Source of the DNA: an uncultured Oscillibacter sp.
Lineage (GTDB): Bacteria > Bacillota > Clostridia > Oscillospirales > Oscillospiraceae
Direction of reading: 5' to 3'
NCBI GenBank assembly: GCA_910589315.1
Contig: CAJUTB010000003.1
Location: forward strand, 1 to 64,000
Length of the DNA stretch: 64,000 nt
Each line of letters starts with the position of its first letter. The first letter of the stretch is position 1. Both the position numbers and the translations under genes were made by a program. Shown here one piece after another: positions 1 to 8,318 of this stretch. The notes beneath the pieces are model-generated. The model was not told the origin of the DNA. It searched no databases and saw nothing but the letters and a program-made list of their open reading frames with translations.

Positions 1-2
1 TC

Positions 3-62
3 ACCGCCGCCGAAATCGTCTCCAAAGTCAAAAAGGCCCTTGCGCGGAAACAGGCCATTTGA
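3..62 (+). CDS. C-terminal tail of a truncated upstream gene
   Basis: An open frame enters from the left edge and ends at a TGA at 60-62, giving the tail TAAEIVSKVKKALARKQAI. The lysine/alanine-rich amphipathic end looks like a normal protein C-terminus and it lies on the same strand as the next gene, 97 bases upstream of it. Too little remains to assign a family. Called as coding only because the frame is open to the edge and codon choice matches the neighbours. Confidence 0.35.
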   Translation, partial: TAAEIVSKVKKALARKQAI

Positions 63-159
63 TCGTTCCTCACAGCTTCCCCTGCACCGGCTTTTTAACT
101 GTCCCGCAATTACAGCGGCGGAATAGACGCCCTGTATCCGAAAAGAGGAGGCGCAGCCT

Positions 160-1257
160 ATGAAACGATTGGCAATTTTATGCGGCGTTGTATGGATTCT
201 GGCTCTTTGTCCGGTCCACGCGGCCTACACGGCGGCTGATCTGGAACCGGATCTGCCTTCGTTTAACGACGATGGCCTTGGCAGGGCGGAGGACGCGCCG
301 TCTACCGCTCCCGTAGACCCATCGGTCAAGGCCCCCGGCGAATTGGACCCTTTTACGATTGATCTCTCCATTACCGGCGACTGCCTGCTTTCGTCATACA
401 AGGGCGGAAGCCAGACGGGTTCTTTGAACTGGTACGCAGCGACAAAAGATCCCTCGTATTTCTTTGAAAAGGTCCGCGACGTTTTCACACGCGACGATTT
501 TACCATTACCAACCTGGAAACCGTCCTGACGGACCGCAATCTTCCGGAAGTGAAAAAGAACACGGACCCCGCATACTGGTACCGGGGTCCCGCCGCCAAC
601 GCCCGCATTCTGTCCGCGGGCAGCATTGAGGCCGTTTCTTTGACGAATAATCATACCAATGATTACGGAAAAGCGGGAAAAGAGGACACAATCGCCGCGG
701 TCAACGCCCAGAATATTCTCTATGGAACGGAAGTCAAAACCATTTACCTGGAGAAAAACGGCTTTACCATCGCTGTCATCTGCAACGGTCTCTGGAACGA
801 AGGGCAGGTCCAGCAGATCATTCCCCGTATTCAGGAAGCGTCCAAACAGTCTGACTATCAGATTATATTTTACCACGGCGGTACGGAATTCGTTCTAAAG
901 CCCGACCCATGGAAAGTTCGCGCCTGCCGGAAACTGGTGGACTATGGAGCCGATCTGGTTATTGGCAGTCACCCCCATGTGTTGCAGCCCATGGAAGTCT
1001 ATAAGGGCGTGGACATCGTGTATTCTCTGGGCAATTTCTGCTATGGCGGAAGCCGCAGTCCGAAAAACCGGACCGTCATCTACAAGTTGCTTCTGACCGT
1101 TCAGGACGGCCAGTTGATTCAATCCGAATCCAGTTTCATCCCCTGCTACGTTTTCACTGGCAGCGCCAACAACTGGCAGCCTGCGCCCATTGCGGACGCG
1201 GACGCCCAGCAGCGGGTTTTGGATTTCATGTACGGGAAACGGGACAATCCCTATTGA
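160..1257 (+). CDS. CapA-family (PGA_cap) metallophosphatase-like secreted protein
   Basis: 365 aa with a signal peptide (about residues 1-21, ending CPVHA). The CapA domain covers residues 65-360 and shows the family landmarks: GD at 73-74, NLE at 118-120, NNHTNDYG at 163-170, YHGG at 238-241, GSHPH at 269-273 and SLGNF at 289-293, which in this calcineurin-like superfamily carry the metal ligands. The family is named for poly-gamma-glutamate capsule synthesis, but most stand-alone clostridial copies have no proven substrate and no capB/capC is nearby, so a capsule role is not implied. Start set by the AGAGGAGG site just upstream. A strong hairpin terminator follows at once. Likely extracytoplasmic. 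Confidence 0.85.
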   Translation: MKRLAILCGVVWILALCPVHAAYTAADLEPDLPSFNDDGLGRAEDAPSTAPVDPSVKAPGELDPFTIDLSITGDCLLSSYKGGSQTGSLNWYAATKDPSYFFEKVRDVFTRDDFTITNLETVLTDRNLPEVKKNTDPAYWYRGPAANARILSAGSIEAVSLTNNHTNDYGKAGKEDTIAAVNAQNILYGTEVKTIYLEKNGFTIAVICNGLWNEGQVQQIIPRIQEASKQSDYQIIFYHGGTEFVLKPDPWKVRACRKLVDYGADLVIGSHPHVLQPMEVYKGVDIVYSLGNFCYGGSRSPKNRTVIYKLLLTVQDGQLIQSESSFIPCYVFTGSANNWQPAPIADADAQQRVLDFMYGKRDNPY

Positions 1258-1280
1258 CTTTCCAAACCGCAATACAATCA

Positions 1281-1317
1281 AAAAAACCGGGAGAGACTTC
1301 AGCCTCTCCCGGTTTTC
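1281..1317 (+). terminator. Rho-independent terminator, bidirectional
   Basis: Stem AACCGGGAGAG / CTCTCCCGGTT with loop ACTTCAG, flanked by A-run and T-run on opposite sides, so it can end both the CapA-like gene (plus) and the UxaA-like operon (minus). Confidence 0.85.
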
Positions 1318-1343
1318 TGTATGGTTTCCAGGGGTTTTGCAAA

Positions 1344-2507
1344 TCAGACGAAGTTGCACACGCGGGCAATCGCCATTTCGGTATATCCCAGAGACTCCGC
1401 CTTCGTCTGCCTTCCGTTGGCCACTTCCTGTACCAGCTTCAGCAGCTCGCCGCCCAGCTCCTCCAGGGTCTGGGGGCCGTAAATCACCGGCGAGGCGTCC
1501 AGGTCGATGTTGTCCGACATATTGGCGTATGTAATGCGGTTGCCGGTAATCTTGATCACCGGGGCCAGGGGGTTGCCGGTAGGCGTGCCGCGTCCGGTGG
1601 AGAAAACGATAACCTGCGCGCCGCCCGCTACCATCGCCGCGACGGAAGACGGGTCGTTACCGGGGGTATCCATGATCACCAGGCCCTGCTTGGCCTCCAC
1701 CTGTTTGGCGTAATCATAGACTGCGTTCACCGGCGTATGTCCGCCCTTGTGGATGCAGCCCAGGGACTTTTCTTCCAGGCAGGACAGGCCGCCCGCCTTG
1801 TTGCCGGGAGACGGGTTGCCCTCCCGGACTTCCTCGCCCACCAGCTGGAGGGCTTTTTCATAGCGGTGTACGATCTCGAAAATACGGTCCCGAATCTCCG
1901 GCGTAGCTGCCCGGCGGGCGAGAATGTGTTCTGCGCCGATGAACTCCGTGGTTTCCGACAAAATGGAGGTGCCGCCCTCGGCTACGATCAGATCGCTCAA
2001 CCGGCCAATCAGGGGGTTGGCGGCCAGGCCGCTGGTGGGGTCGGACCCGCCGCATTCCGTGCCGATAATCAGCTCGGACATGGGGAATTCCTCTTTTTGC
2101 AGGAGGGATGCCTCGCCGGCCATTTCCTTGGCGTAGCGGACGGCCATATCAACGGCTTTCAGCGTGCCGCCTGCGTCCTGGATGATAACCTGCTTCAAGG
2201 GCTTGTTTGTCCGCTCCTGAATGGCCTTGACCACCAGATCCATCTGGCAGTTTTCGCAGCCCAGGGAGATGACGACGGTGCCGTAGACGTTGGGGTTGGC
2301 GGCATAGCCCGCCATAACGTCCATGGTGAATTGCTGGTCCGCGCCCACCTGGGAGCAGCCGAGCTGATTGTTGAAGGTCACTGCGCCTACCACCTGCTGG
2401 GCCACCACGCGGGCGGTATCCGAGGCGCAGACGCTGGCGGGGAGAATCAGAACCTTGTTGCGGACGCCAACGCGGCCGTCGGGACGTTTATAGCCGTAAA
2501 AATTCAT
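1344..2507 (-). CDS. UxaA-family hydro-lyase, large (C-terminal) subunit
   Basis: 387 aa. Carries the altronate/galactarate dehydratase core: RNKVLILPAS at 16-25, GCENCQ at 83-88, GTECGGSDPTSG at 149-160, and a late GCIHKGGHTPV segment; conserved Cys/His are probable Fe ligands. It is the large half of an enzyme that is one chain in E. coli UxaA; the SAF-domain half is the upstream gene, 16 bases away. The same two-subunit layout is used by sulfolactate sulfo-lyase (SuyAB), so the substrate (a sugar acid such as altronate or galactarate, or sulfolactate) is not settled by sequence. No uronate isomerase or sulfonate genes are adjacent. Start ATG at 2507 follows GGAGGAGG; a longer upstream open frame only overlaps the small subunit. 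Confidence 0.85.
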   Translation of the reverse strand: MNFYGYKRPDGRVGVRNKVLILPASVCASDTARVVAQQVVGAVTFNNQLGCSQVGADQQFTMDVMAGYAANPNVYGTVVISLGCENCQMDLVVKAIQERTNKPLKQVIIQDAGGTLKAVDMAVRYAKEMAGEASLLQKEEFPMSELIIGTECGGSDPTSGLAANPLIGRLSDLIVAEGGTSILSETTEFIGAEHILARRAATPEIRDRIFEIVHRYEKALQLVGEEVREGNPSPGNKAGGLSCLEEKSLGCIHKGGHTPVNAVYDYAKQVEAKQGLVIMDTPGNDPSSVAAMVAGGAQVIVFSTGRGTPTGNPLAPVIKITGNRITYANMSDNIDLDASPVIYGPQTLEELGGELLKLVQEVANGRQTKAESLGYTEMAIARVCNFV

Positions 2508-2523
2508 GTCGTTTCCTCCTCCG

Positions 2524-2814
2524 TTACACCTTGGTTTCCAGGTTTTCCCGGTGGTTTTCCAGGTTGTGGCAGTGGACGTGCTGTCCGGCCTTGATATCGC
2601 AGGCGGCAAGGCCGATATGCTCGCCGTATTTGCAGATGGGTTCTCCCTTGGGAATGTCGCAGGCGGCGATTTTGTGGTAAATGGTAACATCCTCCAGGGC
2701 GACGAGGGCTTTTTCCTCGCCGTTGCAGGTATACGTCACCGTGTCCCCCTTGGCAATCGGCTCAATGGCCACTACGACGTTGTCCTGAGGTTCGACAATC
2801 ATTGCGTTCAGCAT
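2524..2814 (-). CDS. UxaA-family hydro-lyase, small SAF-domain subunit
   Basis: 96 aa SAF-domain protein matching the N-terminal segment of altronate/galactarate dehydratases: VAIEPIAKGDTV early, then HKIAACDIPKGEPICKYGE and a terminal IKAGQHVHCHN. It pairs with the large subunit downstream on the same transcript. The ATG at 2814 sits nine bases after AAGGAG; an in-frame ATG 18 bases upstream lacks a site. A near-consensus promoter lies just upstream. See the large subunit for the substrate caveat. Confidence 0.85.
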   Translation of the reverse strand: MLNAMIVEPQDNVVVAIEPIAKGDTVTYTCNGEEKALVALEDVTIYHKIAACDIPKGEPICKYGEHIGLAACDIKAGQHVHCHNLENHRENLETKV

Positions 2815-2858
2815 ATACAATCTCCTTCTCATGTAATGCGCCGGGCTTGTTTAGAATT

Positions 2859-2887
2859 ACTATATCGATTCCTCGGAAATTTGTCAA
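2859..2887 (-). promoter_or_regulatory. Promoter of the UxaA-like operon
   Basis: On the minus strand TTGACA (2882-2887), 17-base spacer, TATAGT (2859-2864). Near-perfect sigma-A promoter, 45 bases from the start codon. Confidence 0.8.
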
Positions 2888-3091
2888 GAGCGGAGCTATG
2901 GGATTTTTCCTTCCAGCTTCCAAAATTCCCGTCATGTTCTGCGAAACTGTCCATATAGTGCTAAAGGGCCATGCCGTTTTCCGTCCCCAGGGCGAAGCCC
3001 GCGAGGGGGGACGGGCACAGTCTGCCGGTCTTCCGGCTTTGCGGAGCGGCAAAATTTCTGACGCCTGCATACTTCAAATCGAGGTGAAATT

Positions 3092-4591
3092 TTGGGAACA
3101 GGGAATTCCATGTTTTATGGCGCACTGCTGCTGACGGGGGCAAATCTGCTGCTGCGTCTGGCGGGAATGGGCTTTCAGGTTTATCTGTCCGGACAGATCG
3201 GCCCGGCGGGAATCGGCCTGCTGCATCTGGTGTTTTCCGTGCGCGCGCTGGCGTTTACGCTGGGTCTGGGCGGCGTGCGGACCGCCGCGCTGTACCTCAC
3301 CGCCGGGCGAAAGGGCGTGCGGTCCATTCTGCGGGGGTGTTTTCAGTACAGCCTTGCGTGCAGTCTGACCGCGGCGGCGGGCCTGTGGCTGTTGGCCCCG
3401 AAGCTGTCGGCGGGCTGGAACGGAGACGGCCTGGAGGCCCTGCGGGCCTGCGCGGCGTTTTTGCCGGCGAGCTGTCTGTGCGGCGTTCTCAGCGGCCACT
3501 TTACCGCAGCCGGGCGGATTCGCACCCTGGTCGCCGTGGAATTTTTGGAGCAGGGCTGCGCCATTGCCGCGACGGTTTTTCTTCTGGCGGGGGGCGTAGA
3601 GGGCGTTTTGTCCGTCGTGCTGGGGGGATCGCTGGCGGCGGCCGCGGCGTTTTGCGTACTGCTGCGGCTGTGCCGCCTGCCGCCGGAACCGGACGCCGGA
3701 ACCCCTTACCGGCGAATTTTATGTATGGCCCTTCCGCTGGGCGTTTCGGAGAGCCTGCGGGCGGGGCTGAACACGGTGGAAAATCTCATTGTCCCTCAGC
3801 GTCTCGCCCTTTACGCAGGAACCGTCAGCGCAATTGCGGACTATGGCGTCATATGCGGAATGGTCTTTCCAATTTTGATGTTCCCCACCGCCATCCTGTT
3901 TTCCCTGGCGGAATTACTGGTGCCGGAGCTGTCGCGCTGCGTCCCAGGCGGGCCGCGCCCGCCGTATCTTGCAAAACGCGGGCTGCGGGTCGCGCTGCTG
4001 TTCGGACTGTGGGCAAGCGGGTTTCTGTTTGCCGCCGCCGGACCGCTGGGGGAGATTTTATATCACAGCGAGGCCGTTGGAGCAAGCCTCCGGCTGTATG
4101 CGCCGCTGGTGCCGGTACTGTATATGGATGCCATTGTTGACGCGATGTGCAAGGGCTTAGGCCAGCAGAACGCGAACGCACGGTATAACTTAATCACTTC
4201 TTTACTGGATGTTGTCATATTGTGGGTCTTTTTGCCGCGCTGCGGGCTGGGCGGATACTATTTCAGCTTCGCTGTCACTCATCTGCTCAACTTTGCCCTC
4301 AGCCTGCGGCGGCTGGTCCGGACGGCGAAAGCATCCCTCTCCCCTGGAATCGCCGTCCGGGCCGCCGGGGCCGCGGCGGCCGTCTCCTGGATTTCCGGAA
4401 TGCTTCCCACGTGGAAAACTCCCCTGGGCGGCGCAGCGTTCGCCGGATATTACACGCTGCTTCTCGGCTGCTTCTGGACCGCGCTCCATGTGGTGGAGCG
4501 GGAAGATCTCATGTGGCTCCTCCGCCTTGCCGGGAAGCCGTCCGTTCGTACAAGGGCACGCTCCGCTGGTAGGGCTGGGCGCAGTAAGTGA
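3092..4591 (+). CDS. SpoVB/MATE-like polysaccharide flippase family membrane protein
   Basis: 499 aa, very hydrophobic, with about 12-14 predicted membrane segments, typical of the oligosaccharide flippase (MOP) superfamily and closest in layout to SpoVB: an N-terminal GAxxLTGANLLLRLxGMGFQVY segment, QIGPAGIGL near residue 32-40, and a central LNTVENLIVPQRL segment. SpoVB-like proteins act in lipid-linked precursor transport for the spore cortex. The start is a TTG at 3092 placed five bases after GAGGTG; the first ATG at 3110 has no ribosome site. Its last 83 bases overlap, tail to tail, the end of the exonuclease gene on the other strand. A stable nested hairpin lies about 80 bases upstream. 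Confidence 0.8.
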   Translation: MGTGNSMFYGALLLTGANLLLRLAGMGFQVYLSGQIGPAGIGLLHLVFSVRALAFTLGLGGVRTAALYLTAGRKGVRSILRGCFQYSLACSLTAAAGLWLLAPKLSAGWNGDGLEALRACAAFLPASCLCGVLSGHFTAAGRIRTLVAVEFLEQGCAIAATVFLLAGGVEGVLSVVLGGSLAAAAAFCVLLRLCRLPPEPDAGTPYRRILCMALPLGVSESLRAGLNTVENLIVPQRLALYAGTVSAIADYGVICGMVFPILMFPTAILFSLAELLVPELSRCVPGGPRPPYLAKRGLRVALLFGLWASGFLFAAAGPLGEILYHSEAVGASLRLYAPLVPVLYMDAIVDAMCKGLGQQNANARYNLITSLLDVVILWVFLPRCGLGGYYFSFAVTHLLNFALSLRRLVRTAKASLSPGIAVRAAGAAAAVSWISGMLPTWKTPLGGAAFAGYYTLLLGCFWTALHVVEREDLMWLLRLAGKPSVRTRARSAGRAGRSK

Positions 4592-5216
4592 CCGACGCGA
4601 TCTTCCGCCCGGATACGCCGTATTTCGGGTGGACCCCAAACAGGTCGGCGTACCGGTCCAGGTCGTCCCGTTCCGCCGCCATGGCCTCCAGAAGCCGGAC
4701 CGTGGCCCGTGCGTCGTCCACCGCCCGGTGGCTGTTGACAGCCTCGCCCTCCAGGCCGTAGGCGGCAATTGCGTCGCAGAGCTTATGCGGATAATCCCGG
4801 CGATCCCGGTAGACCGTCAGGGCGTCCAGGAAACGGGGCTTTCGCAACGCCCCCGCAAGACCGGAGGGCCGCAGGAAATAAAACAGGAAATTCAAGTCAA
4901 ACTGTGCGTTGTACGCAACCAGCAGGGGCCGCCCGGCCCCTTCCAGAAGGGCGCAGAATTCCGCGGCGGCCTCATTTTGGCTCACGCCCTCCGCCGCAAG
5001 CTGCGCCTCCGTGATGCCGGTCAGGTCAACGATGAACGGCGGCAGGCTCCGGCCTTCCGGCAGGCGGATCAGGCGGTTGAAACAGCTCGTTTCCGCGCCT
5101 GCCTCCAGAGCCACTGCGCCCAGTTCAATGATACATTCCCGTTCCGGCTCAACGCCGGTGGTTTCCGTATCAAAAATAATTATCCGGTCAAACCGGTTCC
5201 ACAGCGACTGCATCAC
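4509..5216 (-). CDS. DnaQ-like 3'-5' exonuclease
   Basis: 235 aa with the DEDDh exonuclease signature: FDTETTG near residues 15-21 (Exo I), AYNAQFDLNF in the middle (Exo II), HRAVDDARAT near 160-170 (Exo III, with the H-x4-D pair). Stand-alone DnaQ-family nucleases of this size act in DNA proofreading or RNA/DNA turnover; the exact role is unknown. Its ATG overlaps the TGA of the upstream nuclease gene by four bases (ATGA), so the two are translationally coupled. Three different DEDDh domains occur in this window (here, in PolC, and at 52507-53847). Confidence 0.85.
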   Translation of the reverse strand: MMQSLWNRFDRIIIFDTETTGVEPERECIIELGAVALEAGAETSCFNRLIRLPEGRSLPPFIVDLTGITEAQLAAEGVSQNEAAAEFCALLEGAGRPLLVAYNAQFDLNFLFYFLRPSGLAGALRKPRFLDALTVYRDRRDYPHKLCDAIAAYGLEGEAVNSHRAVDDARATVRLLEAMAAERDDLDRYADLFGVHPKYGVSGRKIASVTYCAQPYQRSVPLYERTASRQGGGAT

Positions 5217-5935
5217 GAGTCCTCCGCCAGACGGCTCTCGCCGGTGGCATAGTCGATTTCAATTCCCGGCTGGACGTTGTAGGCAAAGATATTGAAGCAG
5301 ATTCCCTCGCCGTTGTCCTCCACGGAATACGCCTCCATCTGCACGCCTCTGGCCACCAGATCGCTCCCCGCAAATACTGGTGTAACGCGGTACAAAACGT
5401 GGTTGTTCGTGTCGTCCACGTAGTCGGCCACGTCGTTTTCAAAGGGCAGCATCCCGGTTACATTCATGTAGCGGGTGCCGGTAATCAGATTTTTATCGTT
5501 GGCGTTTTCACCTGCCAGCTGGAAGCCGATCAGATGGCAGCGGTTGTATAAATATTTGCCTTCAATGACATCATACTTGGCCGTGACCCAGCCGCTGGGC
5601 TTCACGGAACCGATCTCGCCCCGCGGACCGTTGGGCATCAGCTCCCGGCAGATGTTGGCGTAGGCCACGCCGCAGCGGCCCAGAGAATCCAATTCGCTGT
5701 ACCTTTCAAAGGCTTCTGTGGTGAGGTCGTCCTGCGTGAAATTGGGTTGGTTGCCGTCCAGCTCCACATAGGCCGCGCCGCTGTATGCCGGGATATCCGC
5801 CGAGGAGACCTGCGCCGGTTCCGGCCCCAAATACCAGCGGGACGCCACCATCAAGGCGCACAAAATCAGCAGAATCACAGCGCGTTTCGTACTCATTGGC
5901 TGCATTTTCTTACGTTGGCGGTTGCGCTTTGCCAT
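5213..5935 (-). CDS. Membrane-anchored DNA/RNA non-specific endonuclease (EndA/NucA-like)
   Basis: 240 aa. A basic N-terminus is followed by one membrane segment (about 18-36), then a nuclease domain with YNRCHLIGFQL (the catalytic His in the DRGH/DRCH-type motif), ENANDKNLITGTRYMN (metal-binding Asn) and GMLPFENDVADY. This matches the streptococcal DNA-entry nuclease EndA subfamily. It probably degrades or processes DNA outside the membrane. First gene of a two-gene operon with the exonuclease. Start chosen for AGGAGG seven bases upstream; promoter at 6012-6040. Confidence 0.85.
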   Translation of the reverse strand: MAKRNRQRKKMQPMSTKRAVILLILCALMVASRWYLGPEPAQVSSADIPAYSGAAYVELDGNQPNFTQDDLTTEAFERYSELDSLGRCGVAYANICRELMPNGPRGEIGSVKPSGWVTAKYDVIEGKYLYNRCHLIGFQLAGENANDKNLITGTRYMNVTGMLPFENDVADYVDDTNNHVLYRVTPVFAGSDLVARGVQMEAYSVEDNGEGICFNIFAYNVQPGIEIDYATGESRLAEDS

Positions 5936-6011
5936 AGTTCAAACCTCCTGTATTGGGCCATCCGAAGAGGAATGGCCGGCGATTGTTCGTGTTTGTTCGA
6001 CACATAATCTT

Positions 6012-6040
6012 AATATAACATTTCTTTCCTCCTTTTTCAA
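6012..6040 (-). promoter_or_regulatory. Promoter of the endonuclease-exonuclease operon
   Basis: Minus strand TTGAAA (6035-6040), 17-base spacer, TATATT (6012-6017). The leader of about 75 bases contains a small GGCCAT/ATGGCC hairpin and a repeated GTTCG half-site (near 5986 and 5996) that is not a canonical SOS box. Confidence 0.65.
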
Positions 6041-6145
6041 CCCATACCGATACATAAAAACCCTTTTCCGCGGACAAGCTGAACACGATTTCGGCCGGGG
6101 CGGCGAAAAACGTCCCGAGCGGTTTTTGGGGAGGATTTTCACGCT

Positions 6146-6955
6146 ATGCTGCACCGCATACGAACTTGTATTTTACTGCTGCTTCCGTGTCTGTTTCTGG
6201 CGGCCATGCTATGGTTTCAAAGCCGGACCATTCCAGCGGCGGCTCCGGTCATTGTTCCGGCGTCCGCCGACAACTGGGGCCTGTCCTTTCCCGTGGAGGG
6301 CGAATCCCCGGTGGGCAACGCCACGGTGGAGGACCTGGCGCAGTATAACGCTCATTATCTGGGCGACACCGGGAAAAAAGTCATTTATCTGACCTTTGAC
6401 TGCGGCTATGAAAACGGATATACGGAAACCATCCTGGACACGCTGAAAAAGCACAACGCTCCAGCGGCCTTTTTCGTCGTGGGAAACATGGTGGAAACGG
6501 CCCCGGACATCATCCGCCGTATGGCCGAGGAAGGACACATCGTCGGAAACCACACCTGCCACCATCCGGATATGTCTGCGATTTCCGACCAGGCGGCTTT
6601 TCAGAAGGAGCTGGACAGCCTTGCCGCGCTCTATCAGGAAGCCACCGGGCAGGAACTGCCGAAATTCTACCGGCCTCCCCAGGGCAAATACAGCCGGGAG
6701 AATTTGCAGCAGGCCCATGATTTGGGATACACCACGGTTTTTTGGAGCCTCGCCTATGTAGACTGGTACGTTGACAACCAGCCCACGGCGGAACAGGCGT
6801 ATCGCAAACTTCTGCCGCGGATTCATAACGGCGCAATCGTGCTCCTGCACTCCACATCCCAAACCAACGCCGATATCCTGGACGACCTTTTGACCAAGTG
6901 GGAAGATATGGGATACACCTTCGCCTCCCTGGAGGAATTGCCGGAGGCGGCTTAA
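6146..6955 (+). CDS. Polysaccharide deacetylase, PdaA-like
   Basis: 269 aa. An N-terminal membrane anchor/signal (about 7-24) precedes a NodB-type deacetylase domain with TFDCGYENGY at 83-92 (metal Asp), HTCHH at 136-140 (metal His pair), RPP at 176-178 and a late VLLHS motif. The CGYENGYT form is characteristic of PdaA, which removes the N-acetyl group from muramic acid during muramic-delta-lactam formation in spore cortex. Expected to act outside the forespore membrane. Start ATG follows a GGGGAGG-like site. Monocistronic, closed by a terminator at 6961. Confidence 0.88.
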   Translation: MLHRIRTCILLLLPCLFLAAMLWFQSRTIPAAAPVIVPASADNWGLSFPVEGESPVGNATVEDLAQYNAHYLGDTGKKVIYLTFDCGYENGYTETILDTLKKHNAPAAFFVVGNMVETAPDIIRRMAEEGHIVGNHTCHHPDMSAISDQAAFQKELDSLAALYQEATGQELPKFYRPPQGKYSRENLQQAHDLGYTTVFWSLAYVDWYVDNQPTAEQAYRKLLPRIHNGAIVLLHSTSQTNADILDDLLTKWEDMGYTFASLEELPEAA

Positions 6956-6960
6956 TCAAA

Positions 6961-6991
6961 GACGGGCAGCCGCAAAACTGCCCGTCTTTCT
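6961..6991 (+). terminator. Rho-independent terminator after the deacetylase
   Basis: Stem GACGGGCAG / CTGCCCGTC (6961-6969 with 6979-6987), loop CCGCAAAA, followed by TTTCTTTTC. Confidence 0.85.
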
Positions 6992-7015
6992 TTTCAAGGA
7001 AAAACCGGCATCCCC

Positions 7016-7044
7016 TTTTCAAATGTCCATCGGTGAAGTATAAT
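7016..7044 (+). promoter_or_regulatory. Promoter of the GNAT acetyltransferase gene
   Basis: TTTTCA (7016-7021), 17-base spacer, consensus TATAAT (7039-7044). It leaves an untranslated leader of about 120 bases, which has a short GAGTCC/GGGACT-type hairpin but no riboswitch I recognise. Confidence 0.65.
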
Positions 7045-7170
7045 GGATTTTTACAAGGGGAGTCCGGCGGGACTGCGGGAAACTGCAAAATCCTCTGTAT
7101 GGCGCATTTTGCACACCGTTCAGACGGCTTACATTTTTGAAGCAGGAACATACGATCAGGAGGAATCTTA

Positions 7171-7752
7171 ATGGAATTTAGAATCATGGAGACGGACGAG
7201 CTCCAAAACTGGTATGACCAGGAATTGTCCGAGGCGTTTCCACCTCGCGAACGAAAGCCCCTGCCCGTCATCCGGGAACTGATTGCAGCGGGCCGCTATA
7301 CCCTTCGCGGGCTTTACGACGGCGGCACGCTGCTGGGCTACGCCGCTCTATGGGGCAAACCGGGGGCAGGATATGTTTTGCTGGACTATCTGGGGGTTAC
7401 GGCGGCCCGGCGGGGCGGCGGCATCGGCGCGCACATTCTTGCCCGGCTGGCCGGGCAGGAGAAAAACCGCATTATCATCGAGTCCGAATGTCCGCTTCCC
7501 GGCGGAGACGAAGCGGAAAACGCCATTCGGACGCGGCGCATCGGATTTTATGAGCGGGCCGGCTATCGGGGCCGCTACGAAATGGCCGCGTGCGGCGCAC
7601 GCTTCCTGGCCATGACCTTGGACGGACCGGAAGATATACCGGCTATGACGGCGGCGCATTGGGCGGTTTACGACAGCGGCCGTCCCGACGTGAAAATCCC
7701 CCTTGGCCCGAACGAAACGCCTCCTCCGGCCTTCTGGGGCCGCGAGCCATGA
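7171..7752 (+). CDS. GNAT family N-acetyltransferase
   Basis: 193 aa. The central segment LLDYLGVTAARRGGGIGAHIL is a clear acetyl-CoA pyrophosphate loop (RxxGxG/A form: RRGGGIG), followed by the IIIESECP strand and GFYERAGY, the usual C-terminal Gcn5 motif B region. Substrate unknown. The proline-rich C-terminal 25 residues look like an extension. Ribosome site CAGGAGG precedes the ATG. The stop codon is adjacent to a strong terminator, so the gene stands alone. Confidence 0.8.
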   Translation: MEFRIMETDELQNWYDQELSEAFPPRERKPLPVIRELIAAGRYTLRGLYDGGTLLGYAALWGKPGAGYVLLDYLGVTAARRGGGIGAHILARLAGQEKNRIIIESECPLPGGDEAENAIRTRRIGFYERAGYRGRYEMAACGARFLAMTLDGPEDIPAMTAAHWAVYDSGRPDVKIPLGPNETPPPAFWGREP

Positions 7753-7754
7753 AA

Positions 7755-7788
7755 AACCCCCTCCGGACAGTTTTGTCCGGAGGGGGTT
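7755..7788 (+). terminator. Rho-independent terminator, GNAT gene
   Basis: Stem AACCCCCTCCGGAC / GTCCGGAGGGGGTT with loop AGTTTT, starting three bases after the stop. It may also serve the convergent hemerythrin gene, although the T-tract is short on either side. Confidence 0.8.
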
Positions 7789-7809
7789 CTATGTAATTCC
7801 GTCAGGCGG

Positions 7810-8208
7810 TTACGCCTGGTTCAAAAAAGCGCTGAGTTTTTTATCCTCAATCCGAATGTGATTGATCAAAACGGCAATGTGCTGGTTCAGCCTGCTCAAA
7901 TCCATGACGGAAGGACCGGTGACAGGAATCTGCGACACGATTTCCTCTAGGGTCTTTTTGTATCCTGCATGGAAGGTCTTGTGGGCCGTATAGCCGGGAT
8001 ATCTGCTGTTTTGCTGGAGACGTTCCTCGTGGGAAAAATGCTTTTCCACATAGCCTAGGAGAAATTGTATCGCGGGTTCCATGGAGGCCCGTCCCTGGCC
8101 CTTGCTGCAAGAATCCATCAGTTGGCTTACGGCGCGGAACAGTTCGCGGTGCTCCCCATCGATGATCGCGTTACCGGTTTCCAGGTCCCTGGTCAATTCG
8201 TATTTCAT
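7810..8208 (-). CDS. Bacteriohemerythrin
   Basis: 132 aa single-domain hemerythrin with the full di-iron ligand set: H20 in DGEHRELF, H57 and E61 in HFSHEERL, H76 and H80 in HKTFHAGY, H117 and D122 in NHIRIED. These proteins bind O2 reversibly, and in anaerobes are linked to oxygen sensing, delivery or detoxification. Cytoplasmic, no chemotaxis or cyclase domain attached. Has its own strong promoter. Confidence 0.92.
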   Translation of the reverse strand: MKYELTRDLETGNAIIDGEHRELFRAVSQLMDSCSKGQGRASMEPAIQFLLGYVEKHFSHEERLQQNSRYPGYTAHKTFHAGYKKTLEEIVSQIPVTGPSVMDLSRLNQHIAVLINHIRIEDKKLSAFLNQA

Positions 8209-8258
8209 GAAGCAGTCCCTTCCTTTTCCATAATATAGGAGAGTGATTCCCCAACCGA

Positions 8259-8287
8259 ATTATAGGTTTTTTCCCCGCTTCCGTCAA
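8259..8287 (-). promoter_or_regulatory. Promoter of the hemerythrin gene
   Basis: Minus strand TTGACG (8282-8287), 17-base spacer, TATAAT (8259-8264). A GAGGCA-TC-TGCCTC palindrome (8288-8301) abuts the -35 box and could be an operator. Confidence 0.75.
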
Positions 8288-8318
8288 GAGGCATCTGCCT
8301 CCGGGCGCAGCGGTTTTT

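Noticed and set aside
1254..2594. Long plus-strand open frame antisense to the UxaA-like large subunit
   Set aside because: High-GC antisense shadow; composition is His/Gly/Arg-rich and no ribosome site or family signature is present.
5980..6000. LexA/SOS box in the endonuclease leader
   Set aside because: GTTCG occurs as a direct, not inverted, repeat; it does not fit the GAAC-N4-GTTC dyad of Firmicutes.
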